Shown here: positions 15,701 to 22,928 of the stretch, one piece after another | How the letters are laid out: each line of letters opens with the position of its first letter | Position numbering within the stretch: the stretch's first letter is position 1 | Assembly (NCBI GenBank): GCA_910589085.1 | Contig: CAJUSG010000027.1 | Location: 1 to 30,764 of the forward strand | Length of the DNA: 30,764 nt | From: an uncultured Oscillospiraceae bacterium | GTDB lineage: Bacteria > Bacillota > Clostridia > Oscillospirales > Oscillospiraceae | Reading direction: 5' to 3' | Made by a program: the position numbers and the translations under genes | The notes under the pieces: model-generated | The model's input: only the letters and a program-made list of their open reading frames with translations | Databases searched by the model: none | What the model was told of the DNA's origin: nothing

Positions 15701-16576
15701 GGTATGATGCTCAGTCCATCTCGCAGTGACACCGATATCTCTGGTAAACACAGTATCCGTACTGATGGGGTCCTCTTCACCGGTTATATACCACCCCTCA
15801 AAGGTGTGGCATTGGCGAGTAACTGTGGGCAGACTTGGTAGCCTGCCATCTGTTCCTGTACGCATACTGGTAGAGGATCCTGTGGTATCCCGGTCATAAA
15901 AACGCACTATATAAAAAATGGTCTCAAAATTTGCTGTCAAAGTCCGGTCTCTGTCAAGTATGAAAGTATAACTACTACTATTGTTGATTAAACTGCTGCC
16001 GTCTGTCCACCCTGTAAATCTATAGCCCTCGTTAGCGGTGGCCCGAATCGTTACATAAGAGTTTAAAGCATAAACGCCACCGCCACTCACAGTACCCCAG
16101 TTCATAGGATTTGCACTGAGTTCAAGGTCAAATTTATTTACCTTTATTGTATACAGAAAAGCCATCGGCACATTAACTTTTCTCCACTGTTTCATCGACC
16201 CAGGGTAGTTGATAAAAATTGTCCTCGGAGAATTACTGAACGCATTGTAGCCGATTTTAGTTAAGGTGAGGGGAAACGTTGCAGTTGTTAAATTTTTGTA
16301 GCCATAAAATGCTTTATTTCCAATGCTGGTTACACCAGAGGATATAACCACTGAAGTAATACTATCACGTTTGTTGTACCAAGGCGCATCACTTTCTGAC
16401 GAGAAATTAATCATTTCTCCTGTTCCCTTGATTGTCAAAACTCCGTTATTGTCTAATTCCCATGTCAGATTGGTGCCGCACTTTCCGCTGGCAACCGTAT
16501 ATGCCTGTACATGCACAGGCAAAAGGGCCAGCACCAGACACAGGGCCAACATCGCCGAGGCAATACGCTTTTTCAT
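12770..16576 (-). CDS. Large secreted SLH-anchored protein with LRR and CxxC repeats
   Basis: A 1268-residue exported protein; the ATG at 16576 has GGGAGG 6 nt upstream. Order: signal peptide 1-25 (ending VHVQA), a BspA-type leucine-rich segment (about 30-140, ITSVVISSGVTSIGNKAFYG), an InlB-B-like module (about 155-215, EGYRFTGWTDGS), a Listeria-Bacteroides-repeat-like module (FEGWYITGEEDP, to about 290), about 15 repeats of the form PTCTxxGxxxGxxCSVC...H (about 293-925), an 11-residue PGGED(N/S)KPEEK repeat linker (about 940-1003), one beta-rich module and SLH-like repeats at the end (about 1105-1268). It should sit on the cell wall and may bind host or neighbour-cell ligands; paired cysteines and His may bind metal. 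Expressed alone from a consensus promoter. Confidence 0.88.
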   Translation of the reverse strand: MKKRIASAMLALCLVLALLPVHVQAYTVASGKCGTNLTWELDNNGVLTIKGTGEMINFSSESDAPWYNKRDSITSVVISSGVTSIGNKAFYGYKNLTTATFPLTLTKIGYNAFSNSPRTIFINYPGSMKQWRKVNVPMAFLYTIKVNKFDLELSANPMNWGTVSGGGVYALNSYVTIRATANEGYRFTGWTDGSSLINNSSSYTFILDRDRTLTANFETIFYIVRFYDRDTTGSSTSMRTGTDGRLPSLPTVTRQCHTFEGWYITGEEDPISTDTVFTRDIGVTARWTEHHTPETLERREPTCTKTGLTEGSKCSVCNTILKAQEEIPLAGHTEEIVYGKAATCKETGLTNGIRCSVCHTITKAQEEIPLTPHSPQTLVRVEPTCTATGLTEGSKCSVCNMTLKVQEKIPLADHTEETIVGKAATCAETGLTDGIKCSVCNEIIKPQIPIPVTEHNWTIQNEQVTVNPTCTTKGEKTYTKMCTGCGQTKTETEELSEVEHTWVEETIIDFRPTCVLSGTKHIERTCSVCNECQKLPSEPMPATGEHVEEEIPGKPATCTEAGYKDYSICRFCYAFIKEREDIEPLTHDWGAESETVTKPATCTETGIIAYTKTCQRLGCDAEDTRYVTISAAPHTEVEIAAVDATCTAPGWTAGVECSVCKNVLKEPERVEMAPHRWGPEQEEETKPATCTEEGIKTYKKICAVCKKEESRTEPFGPNGHTVVYLSEVPATCTKDGKTAGEECSVCHKVLKEQKPIPAAHTNLVPVSGRPADCTHWGQTEGVRCDNCGVFTKPQEDIPPLEHAWTISGGTETITKNPTCTEAGEKTITGGSTCSRCNAETTDEQTVELPPLKHQWGEPAEKVTKPPTCKEKGIKTITRLCTRDGCQEKDEKTEELDLLAHTWGEWKTVQEPTATEAGMKERDCAVCGDKETEEIAATGTTPGGEDNKPEEKPGGEDNKPEEKPGGEDSKPEEKPGGEDSKPEEKPGGEDSKPEEKPGDEDNKPVTPPGPVRYRIYTPGSVSGGSYDVSHSSAVQGARITVEVSPRRNYELEWLAVTNLTTGQELHLTQRGSDEYTFVMPASSVELDISYDSGRYIVYEEPQLKTGPNAWYYRDRHIYHVENGLVPDGTHITRDMLISVLYNMTSPAVISNSIGCETNDSQVWATDNRIVPDIYASGLWGFDKILSREQAAMLIFRYAGYRGCGTAQRQTITRYSDYSRLRPDARAAMSWAVATGLMPGTSASTLAPQDSITCGQMGELLFKFEATILR
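13567..13755. repeat. 33-bp tandem repeats encoding an 11-residue linker
   Basis: About six units, differing at few positions (AAC/AGC codons giving N or S), encode PGGED(N/S)KPEEK. It is an extended acidic, Pro-rich linker between the CxxC repeats and the C-terminal modules; the copy number is likely variable between strains. Confidence 0.85.
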
Positions 16577-16650
16577 CATAATCCTCCCCATACACATTTT
16601 TCAGGCCTGCGCAACACCGCAGACATTCTTTCTCGTGTAAGTACGCAATA

Positions 16651-16679
16651 ATTATAATGTGCCGCCGACCCCCTGTCAA
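16651..16679 (-). promoter_or_regulatory. Consensus promoter of the surface-protein gene
   Basis: Minus strand: TTGACA (16679-16674), 17-bp spacer, TATAAT (16656-16651). It leaves a leader of about 70 nt. Confidence 0.88.
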
Positions 16680-16701
16680 GAGCGGGACGGGCTGTTTCCC
16701 G

Positions 16702-16731
16702 AAAAAAAGGGCCGCAGGCGGCATCCTGCGG
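16702..16731 (-). terminator. Terminator of the lacI-yfcC operon
   Basis: CCGCAGG pairs with CCTGCGG (arms 16712-16718 and 16725-16731), followed on the minus strand by CCCTTTTTTT, directly behind the yfcC-like stop codon. Confidence 0.85.
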
Positions 16732-16734
16732 TCC

Positions 16735-18084
16735 TCAATAGCCCACGGCCCCGGCCAGGAGCATAAACCCCGTGCCGATCACCATATAAATCCCCACCAG
16801 GGGGAGAAAATACCGCAGCCACTGCGGGTAACTCACACCCGACAGGGCCAGACAGCTCACAAGGGTGTTGGAGACGGGGGAGGTGAGGTTGACCAGCCCG
16901 TCGCCCAGCTGAAAGGCCAGCACCGCCGACTGCCGGGACAGGCTCAGCGCATCCGCCAGCGGCACCATCAGCGGCATGGCCACCGCCGCGTGGCCCGAGC
17001 CCGAGGTGATGAGCAGGTCCAGCAGGGCGTTGGTGTAGAACATCCCCAGCAGATGGCTCCAGGCGGGCAGCTGCTCCACCAGACCCAGCAGGCCGTGGAC
17101 TATGCTGTCCAGGATTCCCCCCTGCACCAGCACCAGCCGCAGCGCCGACGCTACCCCTATGGTCAGCGCCCCGCCTACCATCTTCCTGCACCCGGATATC
17201 AGCAGCTCGCAGGTCCTGTTGGCCCCGAACCCGGCCACCCAGCCGCACACGATCCCCAGCACCAGAAAGGCGGCGGCAATCTCTCCCAGCCCCCAGCCCC
17301 GGGCCCCTATGCCCCAAACAACCAGAAGAAGCGTCATCAGCGCCAGGGCCAGGATCAGGCCCTGGCGCGGAGCAATCCCAGGTTGCTCCGCGAAAATTTC
17401 CTCCCCGTCCGGCCCGGCCCGCTCCGCCCGGCGCAGGATATAGGCGCTTGTAGACGCCACCAGCACCGCCAGCAGCAGCCACCGCAGCCATACCCCGGAA
17501 TACAGAGGGAGCTCCGCAATGGCCTGGGCGATCCCTACCGAGAAAGGGTTGTATCCTCCCGCCGCAAAGCCCGCATTGGTGCCCAGCATCACCATGGCCA
17601 TTCCCGTCCTGGCGTCGTAGCCCAGAGACCTCGCCGCCGCCATCCCCAGAGGAACAAAAATGATGGAGGCAGTGGTCAGTCCCATGGTGAAGCCAAACAG
17701 GGAGAACACCCCCACAAACAGAGGGACAAGCCACCCCCGTCTGTGCCGGAAGCGCCCCACCACCCAGCCGCACAGACCGGCCACAGCACCGCTCTCCAGA
17801 ATGATCTCAAAGGCTCCGCTGAGGAAAAACACAAAGGATATCAGCTTGGGCGCCGGCCCGGTGGACAGGGCCTCAAACAGAAGCCGGGGCAGCAGCCAGG
17901 GCGCTACCGGGGTGGGCTCCGTGAGGGTGAAGCTGTCCGGCACCACCACCGTCTGCCCGGTGGCCTCGTCCAGCACCCGGTCGTAGCTGCCCGCCGGGAT
18001 CAGCCAGGTCAGCGCCGCCGCCAGCAGGATCAGTCCGCCCAGAAGCAGAAAGACATGGGGCGCCCGCCCCTTGGACTCTCTCAT
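16735..18084 (-). CDS. YfcC/DcuC-type anaerobic carrier
   Basis: A 449-residue polytopic membrane protein with about 12 hydrophobic segments. The opening (PHVFLLLGGLILLAAALTWLIPAGSYDRVLDEATGQTVVVP) is characteristic of the YfcC family, related to DcuC C4-dicarboxylate and arginine/ornithine exchangers. GTNAGFAAGGYNPFSVGIAQ and NLTSPVSNTLVSCLALSGV are the conserved Asn/Gly-rich loop segments. It should move a small organic or amino acid across the membrane. Its ATG overlaps the stop of the LacI-type regulator (ATGA), so the two are translationally coupled and the regulator probably controls this carrier. Substrate cannot be read from the sequence. Confidence 0.85.
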   Translation of the reverse strand: MRESKGRAPHVFLLLGGLILLAAALTWLIPAGSYDRVLDEATGQTVVVPDSFTLTEPTPVAPWLLPRLLFEALSTGPAPKLISFVFFLSGAFEIILESGAVAGLCGWVVGRFRHRRGWLVPLFVGVFSLFGFTMGLTTASIIFVPLGMAAARSLGYDARTGMAMVMLGTNAGFAAGGYNPFSVGIAQAIAELPLYSGVWLRWLLLAVLVASTSAYILRRAERAGPDGEEIFAEQPGIAPRQGLILALALMTLLLVVWGIGARGWGLGEIAAAFLVLGIVCGWVAGFGANRTCELLISGCRKMVGGALTIGVASALRLVLVQGGILDSIVHGLLGLVEQLPAWSHLLGMFYTNALLDLLITSGSGHAAVAMPLMVPLADALSLSRQSAVLAFQLGDGLVNLTSPVSNTLVSCLALSGVSYPQWLRYFLPLVGIYMVIGTGFMLLAGAVGY

Positions 18085-19112
18085 AAAATCCCTCTTCCCT
18101 CCCGGCAGACCGGTCCAGTGCTCCCCCGCACCACCAGCGAAGGTCGGAATATCTGCCGCATTTGCACCTGTCCCCCCTGCTCCATCAGGTCCACAGCCAG
18201 CTCCACCGCCGCCTTTCCCATCTCCCTCATAGGGGTGTGCAGGGTGGTCAGGCCGATTCCCGAATAGCCGGCAAAGTACAGGTCGTCATGGCCCATCACC
18301 GATACATCCCCCGGAACGGACAGACCATGGAGCTTCAAAGCGTTCATGGCCCCAATCGCCATGTAGTCGCTGGCGCACCAGAGGGCTGTGGGCAGCGCCT
18401 TCTCCTTCAGCAGTGTCTCTACGGCGTCCATCCCCGCCCGCATGGCATCGGCAGCGTGGCCTGTCCGGATCATCCTCGGGATCAGGCCCCGCGCCTCCAT
18501 CGACTGGGTAAATCCAGCCTCCTTCTGTAGAATGGTGAGGTTTTCCGGCTCGTAGGTCAGCAGGACAATCTCTCTGTGGCCCAGGCCGGTCAGATGCTCC
18601 ACCGCCAGCGCCCCGCTACGGCGGTAGTCACACAGAAGGGCACAGGGCTCCTCAGGGGCGGTCTTGCCGCCAATAAAAATGACGGGTGTGGAGCCGCAGG
18701 CCGCCTTTATGTGGGACACATCGCTGGTGCAGGAGGCCACAATGATCGCTCCCACCTGATTCCCCACCATCATCCGGCAGTGCCGCTCCTCCAGCTGGAG
18801 GCTCCGATGGCTGCTGCCCAGCATCACACAAAACTCCAGCTCTGCCGCCGCCGCGCTGACCTCGTTGAAAATCAGGTCGTAGGCGGTGTTGTCCCCAACC
18901 GCAGGCACCACCATGCCGATGGTGCTGGTGCGCTGAAGATACAGATTCCGGGCGGCCACGTTGGGCGTGTAGCCCAATTCTTCGGCAATTTTCCTCACCC
19001 GCTCCTTGGTTGCGGCAGAGATGTCCGGCGCGTCCCGCAGCGCCTTGGACACCGCCACATGGGACAGCCCCGCCAGCTGCCCGATGGTCTTTAACGTCGG
19101 CCGGTTCGGCAT
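18081..19112 (-). CDS. LacI-family transcriptional regulator
   Basis: A 343-residue regulator. The helix-turn-helix and hinge helix lie in residues 6-60 (TLKTIGQLAGLSHVAVSKALRDAPDIS, GYTPNVAARNL), followed by the periplasmic-binding-protein-like effector domain (STIGMVVPAVGDN, VIFIGGKTAPEE, ALWCASDYMAIGAMNALKLHGLSVPGDVSVMGHDD). The ATG has GAGAGGTG upstream. It heads an operon with the YfcC-like carrier and is divergent from the carboxylesterase. A palindrome with central CG (19158-19169) between its own -35 and -10 looks like an autoregulatory operator. Effector unknown; the neighbouring esterase and carrier suggest an organic acid, ester or sugar-derived ligand. Confidence 0.93.
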   Translation of the reverse strand: MPNRPTLKTIGQLAGLSHVAVSKALRDAPDISAATKERVRKIAEELGYTPNVAARNLYLQRTSTIGMVVPAVGDNTAYDLIFNEVSAAAAELEFCVMLGSSHRSLQLEERHCRMMVGNQVGAIIVASCTSDVSHIKAACGSTPVIFIGGKTAPEEPCALLCDYRRSGALAVEHLTGLGHREIVLLTYEPENLTILQKEAGFTQSMEARGLIPRMIRTGHAADAMRAGMDAVETLLKEKALPTALWCASDYMAIGAMNALKLHGLSVPGDVSVMGHDDLYFAGYSGIGLTTLHTPMREMGKAAVELAVDLMEQGGQVQMRQIFRPSLVVRGSTGPVCREGRGIL

Positions 19113-19145
19113 CTTAAATCACCTCTCAAGCTGTTTCTTCCCTCT

Positions 19146-19174
19146 ATTATAGTGCGGTTTCTCGTGAAAGGCAA
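19146..19174 (-). promoter_or_regulatory. Promoter of lacI-like gene with putative operator
   Basis: Minus strand: TTGCCT (19174-19169), 17-bp spacer, TATAAT (19151-19146). Inside the spacer sits the near-palindrome TTTCTCGTGAAA (19158-19169), with a central CG as in LacI-family operators. A bound repressor there would block RNA polymerase. Confidence 0.6.
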
Positions 19175-19241
19175 GAGCCGGTGATTCTTGGGTTCCAGGC
19201 TCCATTGCAGCTGGTTTTAATATAATTTTTAATTATTGTTA

Positions 19242-19271
19242 TTGACATAATAAATGCTTTTTCATTATACT
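19242..19271 (+). promoter_or_regulatory. Promoter of the carboxylesterase gene
   Basis: TTGACA (19242-19247), 18-bp spacer, TATACT (19266-19271), followed by AAAAAGGAGTG as ribosome site 22 bases before the ATG at 19293. Confidence 0.75.
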
Positions 19272-19292
19272 TATAAAAAGGAGTGATTTCTT

Positions 19293-20786
19293 ATGCGAGA
19301 AGCTGTCATTGAAACTGGTAAAATCAGGGGGATTGCCTGCGGCTGGCCCAGCATTACCGCCTTTTACGGCATACCCTATGCCGCCCCTCCGGTGGGGGAG
19401 CTGCGCTGGCGTCCGCCCCAGCCCGCCGCCCCCTGGCCGGGGGTTCGGGACTGCGCCCGGCCAGGTCCCCGCTGTCCTCAGCTGGGCGTGGGGAAGGGTT
19501 CCTTTTACGAGAGGGAGTTCTATCCGGTCGAGGAGCCTATGGATGAGGACTGCCTGTATCTCAACGTCTGGACCCCCGCCCAAAGCGCCGGCGAGCGGCT
19601 GCCCGTCATCTTTTGGGTCCACGGCGGGGCCTTTATGACTGGCTACGGCCACTCCGCACACTTTGACGGGGAGCCCTTCGCCCGCCAGGGTGTGATCCTG
19701 GTCACCATCAACTACCGGCTGAACATCTTCGGCTGGATGGTCCATCCGGAGCTGTCCGCCGAATCAGACCGCCATGTGTCCGGCAACTACGGCCTGCTGG
19801 ACCAGATTTTTGCCCTGGAGTGGGTTCGGCGGAACATCGCCGCCTTGGGAGGCGACCCGGACAACATCACCGTCGCGGGCCAGTCCGCCGGCGCTATGAG
19901 CGTTCAGGCACTGCTTACCACTCCGCTGACCGAAGGCATGGTGAGCAAGGCGATTATGCAGAGCGGCGGCGGTATCACGGCCGTCCCGGACATGCGCTTT
20001 CCCTCGCTGGAGGAGGCGGAGGCCCGCACCGACCTGACCCTGCTGGGGGTTTCCTCCATCCGTGAGGCCCGGGCCCTGAGCTGGCAGGCGCTGTTGGACC
20101 GCTGGATCTCCTCTATGCCCGCCCAGGGGCTTCAGCGCACCCCGGTGGCGGACGGCTGGGTGCTGCCGGACAGCCTGGACCAGATGGCCAGGCAAGGAAG
20201 GCACCGCCAGGTCCCCTGCCTGATCGGCTATACATCCAGGGAGGGTATCCCCGCCGCCCCCAATTACCAGCTCTGGCGGGAGCTGCTGGAACGGGAATAC
20301 GGGCCCCGGCAGGCCGGGACATTTGCCGCTCTGTGCGGCGGAGAGAAGGGCTTTGCCGCATACAGCCAGGAGCACTTTACCCTCCACTGCCGCGCCGCGG
20401 CCGAGGCCTGGGCCCTGCTGCTGGAACGGCAGGGGACAGGTCCGGCCTATGTCTACTGCCTGAACCGCCAGCTCCCGGGGGACAGCATGGGCCCCTTCCA
20501 CGCCGCCGACCTGTGGTACGTCTTCCAGACCCTGAACCGGTGCTGGCGGCCCTGGGAGAAGGAGGACTACCGGCTGGCCCGGGCCTGCGGCACCTATTGG
20601 GCCCAATTCGCCAAAACCGGCGTCCCCCATGGGGACCGCCTGCCGGAGTGGACCCCCTACACCCGGAGCGACCCCCGGACCATGCTGCTGGGCGCGGATA
20701 TTGGCCTGACAAAGCTGCCCCCGGACCCCAGGGTGGAGTTCCGCAAGAGCTTCCTGCTGGGGGAACCGCCCCGGGCCGTAAATTGA
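19293..20786 (+). CDS. Type-B carboxylesterase
   Basis: A 497-residue alpha/beta-hydrolase of the carboxylesterase type B (PnbA/cholinesterase-like) family, normal length, cytoplasmic (no signal peptide). Seen are EDCLYLNVW (85-93), the oxyanion-hole stretch WVHGGAF (109-114), the nucleophile elbow AGQSAGA with Ser198, GYTSREGIP with the probable acidic residue, and GPFHAADLWYVF with the catalytic His. It should split carboxylic esters of small organic compounds. Transcribed alone, divergent from the LacI-type repressor, and ended by the terminator at 20888. It starts the region of three ester hydrolases but has its own promoter, so it need not be co-regulated with the TRAP operon. Confidence 0.92.
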   Translation: MREAVIETGKIRGIACGWPSITAFYGIPYAAPPVGELRWRPPQPAAPWPGVRDCARPGPRCPQLGVGKGSFYEREFYPVEEPMDEDCLYLNVWTPAQSAGERLPVIFWVHGGAFMTGYGHSAHFDGEPFARQGVILVTINYRLNIFGWMVHPELSAESDRHVSGNYGLLDQIFALEWVRRNIAALGGDPDNITVAGQSAGAMSVQALLTTPLTEGMVSKAIMQSGGGITAVPDMRFPSLEEAEARTDLTLLGVSSIREARALSWQALLDRWISSMPAQGLQRTPVADGWVLPDSLDQMARQGRHRQVPCLIGYTSREGIPAAPNYQLWRELLEREYGPRQAGTFAALCGGEKGFAAYSQEHFTLHCRAAAEAWALLLERQGTGPAYVYCLNRQLPGDSMGPFHAADLWYVFQTLNRCWRPWEKEDYRLARACGTYWAQFAKTGVPHGDRLPEWTPYTRSDPRTMLLGADIGLTKLPPDPRVEFRKSFLLGEPPRAVN

Positions 20787-20887
20787 CATTTCCTGCTTTC
20801 GTCAGAAGGTCAAAAATTATTTTTCTTCAAAATCAGGTATAATCGAGAAAATATTATAAAAATCATCACGAAATTCCATTTTTATTT

Positions 20888-20929
20888 AAAAAGGCATTCT
20901 GTCTCCTCCGGAGGCAGAATGCCTTTTTT
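20888..20929 (+). terminator. Terminator after the carboxylesterase
   Basis: AAAAAGGCATTCTG (20888-20901) pairs perfectly with CAGAATGCCTTTTT (20915-20928), with an inner CTCC/GGAG stem, then a T-run. Confidence 0.9.
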
Positions 20930-20960
20930 GGGCAAAACACCCATTATTTTGCCCAAAAAA
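20924..20960. repeat. Second inverted repeat overlapping the terminator T-run
   Basis: TTTTTTGGGCAAAA (20924-20937) is the exact reverse complement of TTTTGCCCAAAAAA (20947-20960), loop 9 nt. Its left arm uses the T-run of the preceding terminator. Confidence 0.7.
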
Positions 20961-20994
20961 CACCGCTCCACCGGGCAGAACGGAAAATTGAGGA

Positions 20995-21023
20995 TTGACA
21001 ACATAATAATCAAATGTTATATT
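20995..21023 (+). promoter_or_regulatory. Promoter of the TRAP transporter operon
   Basis: TTGACA (20995-21000), 17-bp spacer, TATATT (21018-21023). Confidence 0.75.
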
Positions 21024-21094
21024 TTTTATCGACTTAAATAATTATAGGTAATACACAGGAGCAAACCGAATTACAAGGAGGAATGAATGTCCAG

Positions 21095-21577
21095 ATGAAA
21101 AAAATATTTACGTATCTGGAGGAAAACCTGGAGGAGATCCTGATGGTGATCCTCCTGGGGGCCATCTCCCTGGTGATTTTCGCCCAGGTGATCGCCCGCC
21201 TGTTCGACAAGGGCTTTCCCTGGGCCGAGGAGTTCTGCCGCTACTGCTTTGTGTACACCGGCATGATTAGCGCCGGATACTGCATCCGCAAGGGGGTGGG
21301 CATCCGGGTGGACGCCCTCTACAGCTTTTTCCCCAAAGCGGTCCAGCTGGTCATCGATTACGCGGGCAAGATTCTCCTCACCGTGATCTACGCCTACCTG
21401 GCCTGGGGCTCCATCGGCCTGATCTCCATCACCACCAATCTGAGCACCGCCATTCAGCTGCCCATGAAGTATGTGTACATGTCCATCCCCCTGGGCTTCG
21501 GCCTGGGGACCATCCGGGGCGTGCAGGACCTGGTCCTGTTCACCCGAAAGACCTTTGGCAAAAAGGAGGGGAATTAA
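21095..21577 (+). CDS. dctQ: TRAP transporter small permease (DctQ)
   Basis: About 160 residues with four membrane helices (ILMVILLGAISLVIFAQVIAR, FVYTGMISAGYCI, a third near LLTVIYAYLAWGSIGLI, and VYMSIPLGFGLGTI) and the DctQ-typical WAEEFCRYCFVY motif. It forms the membrane complex with DctM for Na+-driven uptake of the ligand delivered by DctP. The start is unclear: an in-frame ATG at 21083 stands only 1 nt behind AAGGAGGA, the ATG at 21095 stands 13 nt behind it, and an out-of-frame ATG at 21087 with ideal spacing encodes only Met-Ser-Arg and stops in an ATGA overlap with 21095. The 21095 start gives the usual MKKIFTYLEEN beginning. dctM follows without a gap. Confidence 0.9.
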   Translation: MKKIFTYLEENLEEILMVILLGAISLVIFAQVIARLFDKGFPWAEEFCRYCFVYTGMISAGYCIRKGVGIRVDALYSFFPKAVQLVIDYAGKILLTVIYAYLAWGSIGLISITTNLSTAIQLPMKYVYMSIPLGFGLGTIRGVQDLVLFTRKTFGKKEGN

Positions 21578-22879
21578 ATGCTTGGTATTGTATTCGGGGC
21601 CTTTGTCGTGCTCCTGTTTCTGGGGCTGCCCATCGCCGGCTCCATGATTTTTTCCACCCTGCTGCCCTCCTTTATGGTCGAGAACTTCCCCGGCAACCTG
21701 AACTATATGCTGCGGGCGGTGGTATCCGGTCTGGACACCATGAGTATCCTGGCCATCCCCCTGTTCATGCTCTCCGGCGCCATTATGGCCCAGGGCGGCA
21801 TCTCCAGAAAGCTCTTTGACATCTTCGCCGTGTTCATCGGCAAGTTCAAGGCCGGTATGCCCTGCGCCGTGGTGGTCACCTGCCTGTTCTACGGGGCCAT
21901 CTCCGGCTCCGGGCCGGCCACCGTGGCCGCCGTGGGCGCTATGTGTATCCCAGTGCTCACCGAGCTGGGCTATGACAGGAAATTCGCCGCCGCCATCGTG
22001 GCCACCGCCGGCGGCCTGGGGGTTATCATCCCGCCCTCCATCCCCATGATTATGTACGGCGTGACCACCGGCGAGTCGGTGGGCGACATGTTTACCGCCG
22101 GTATCGTCCCCGGAGTCCTGATCGCGGCGTCTCTGATGACCTACTGCATCCTCTACTGCGTCCGCCACGGCGAGGACAAGGAGCGCATCAACAAGGCGGT
22201 GGACGCCCTGCGGTCCAAGGGCTACCTCCGGGTGATCTGGAGCGGTATTCCGGCCCTGCTCACCCCGGTGATTATTTTGGGGGGCATCTACTCCGGCAAG
22301 GCCACCCCCACCGAGGCCGCCTGTATCTCCGTGTTCTACGCCCTGTTTGTCAGCCTGTGCGTTTACCGGACCATGAAGCTGAAAGACCTGCTGTCTCAGA
22401 TGAAGTCGGCGGTGAAGAGCTACGCCCCCATCTGCCTGCTCATCGCCTTCGCCATCGCCTTCGGCCGGGTGCTGTCCCTGCTCCAGGCCCCCGCGCTCAT
22501 CTCTGACCTGCTGACCACCACCTTCCACAGCCCCTACACCTTCCTCATCGCGCTGAACATCTGTATGCTCATCATGGGCATGTTCATGGACACCGCCTCG
22601 GCCATCGCCATCCTGGGCCCCATCCTGCTGGCCACCGCCAAGAGCTTCGGCATCGACGGCATCCACTTTGGCATCATCCTGGTGACCAACCTGGCCGTGG
22701 GACTGGTCAGCCCCCCGGTGGGCATCAACCTGTTCGTCGCCGCCCCCCTGGTGGAGACCTCCGCAGGCAAACTGGGCAAGAAGGTTCTGGCACCCTGCGC
22801 CTTCTTCCTGCTGGCCCTGATTCTGATTACCTTTATCCCCCAGATTTCCCTGTTTCTCCTCCCCGCCCACATGATGTAA
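21578..22879 (+). CDS. dctM: TRAP transporter large permease (DctM)
   Basis: A 433-residue membrane protein, the normal length for DctM, with about 12 helices. Signature segments: GLDTMSILAIPLFMLSGAIMAQGGI, GAISGSGPATVAAVG, GGLGVIIPPSIPMIMYGV and LVTNLAVGLVSPPVGINLFVAAPL. It is the transport channel of the tripartite system, moving the substrate inward with Na+. The ATG directly follows the dctQ TAA and uses AAGGAGGGG inside dctQ, so it is translationally coupled. Confidence 0.95.
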   Translation: MLGIVFGAFVVLLFLGLPIAGSMIFSTLLPSFMVENFPGNLNYMLRAVVSGLDTMSILAIPLFMLSGAIMAQGGISRKLFDIFAVFIGKFKAGMPCAVVVTCLFYGAISGSGPATVAAVGAMCIPVLTELGYDRKFAAAIVATAGGLGVIIPPSIPMIMYGVTTGESVGDMFTAGIVPGVLIAASLMTYCILYCVRHGEDKERINKAVDALRSKGYLRVIWSGIPALLTPVIILGGIYSGKATPTEAACISVFYALFVSLCVYRTMKLKDLLSQMKSAVKSYAPICLLIAFAIAFGRVLSLLQAPALISDLLTTTFHSPYTFLIALNICMLIMGMFMDTASAIAILGPILLATAKSFGIDGIHFGIILVTNLAVGLVSPPVGINLFVAAPLVETSAGKLGKKVLAPCAFFLLALILITFIPQISLFLLPAHMM

Positions 22880-22882
22880 TCC

Positions 22883-22897
22883 CCGGCGGCGCGCCGG
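22883..22897 (+). promoter_or_regulatory. Small GC hairpin between dctM and dctP
   Basis: CCGGCG pairs with CGCCGG around a GCG loop, with no T-run. Such intergenic stems can protect the downstream binding-protein mRNA; this is inference. Confidence 0.4.
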
Positions 22898-22928
22898 AAA
22901 ACAATACGATTATGAGAGGAATATCGCT

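Noticed and set aside
16657..18267. 536-codon plus-strand frame opposite the YfcC-like carrier
   Set aside because: Gln/His/Arg/Pro-rich shadow of a membrane-protein gene.
19242..21023. Shared operator in the carboxylesterase and TRAP promoters (both show CATAATAA after TTGACA)
   Set aside because: The match is short, A/T-rich and at different spacing; it may be chance similarity of AT-rich promoters.
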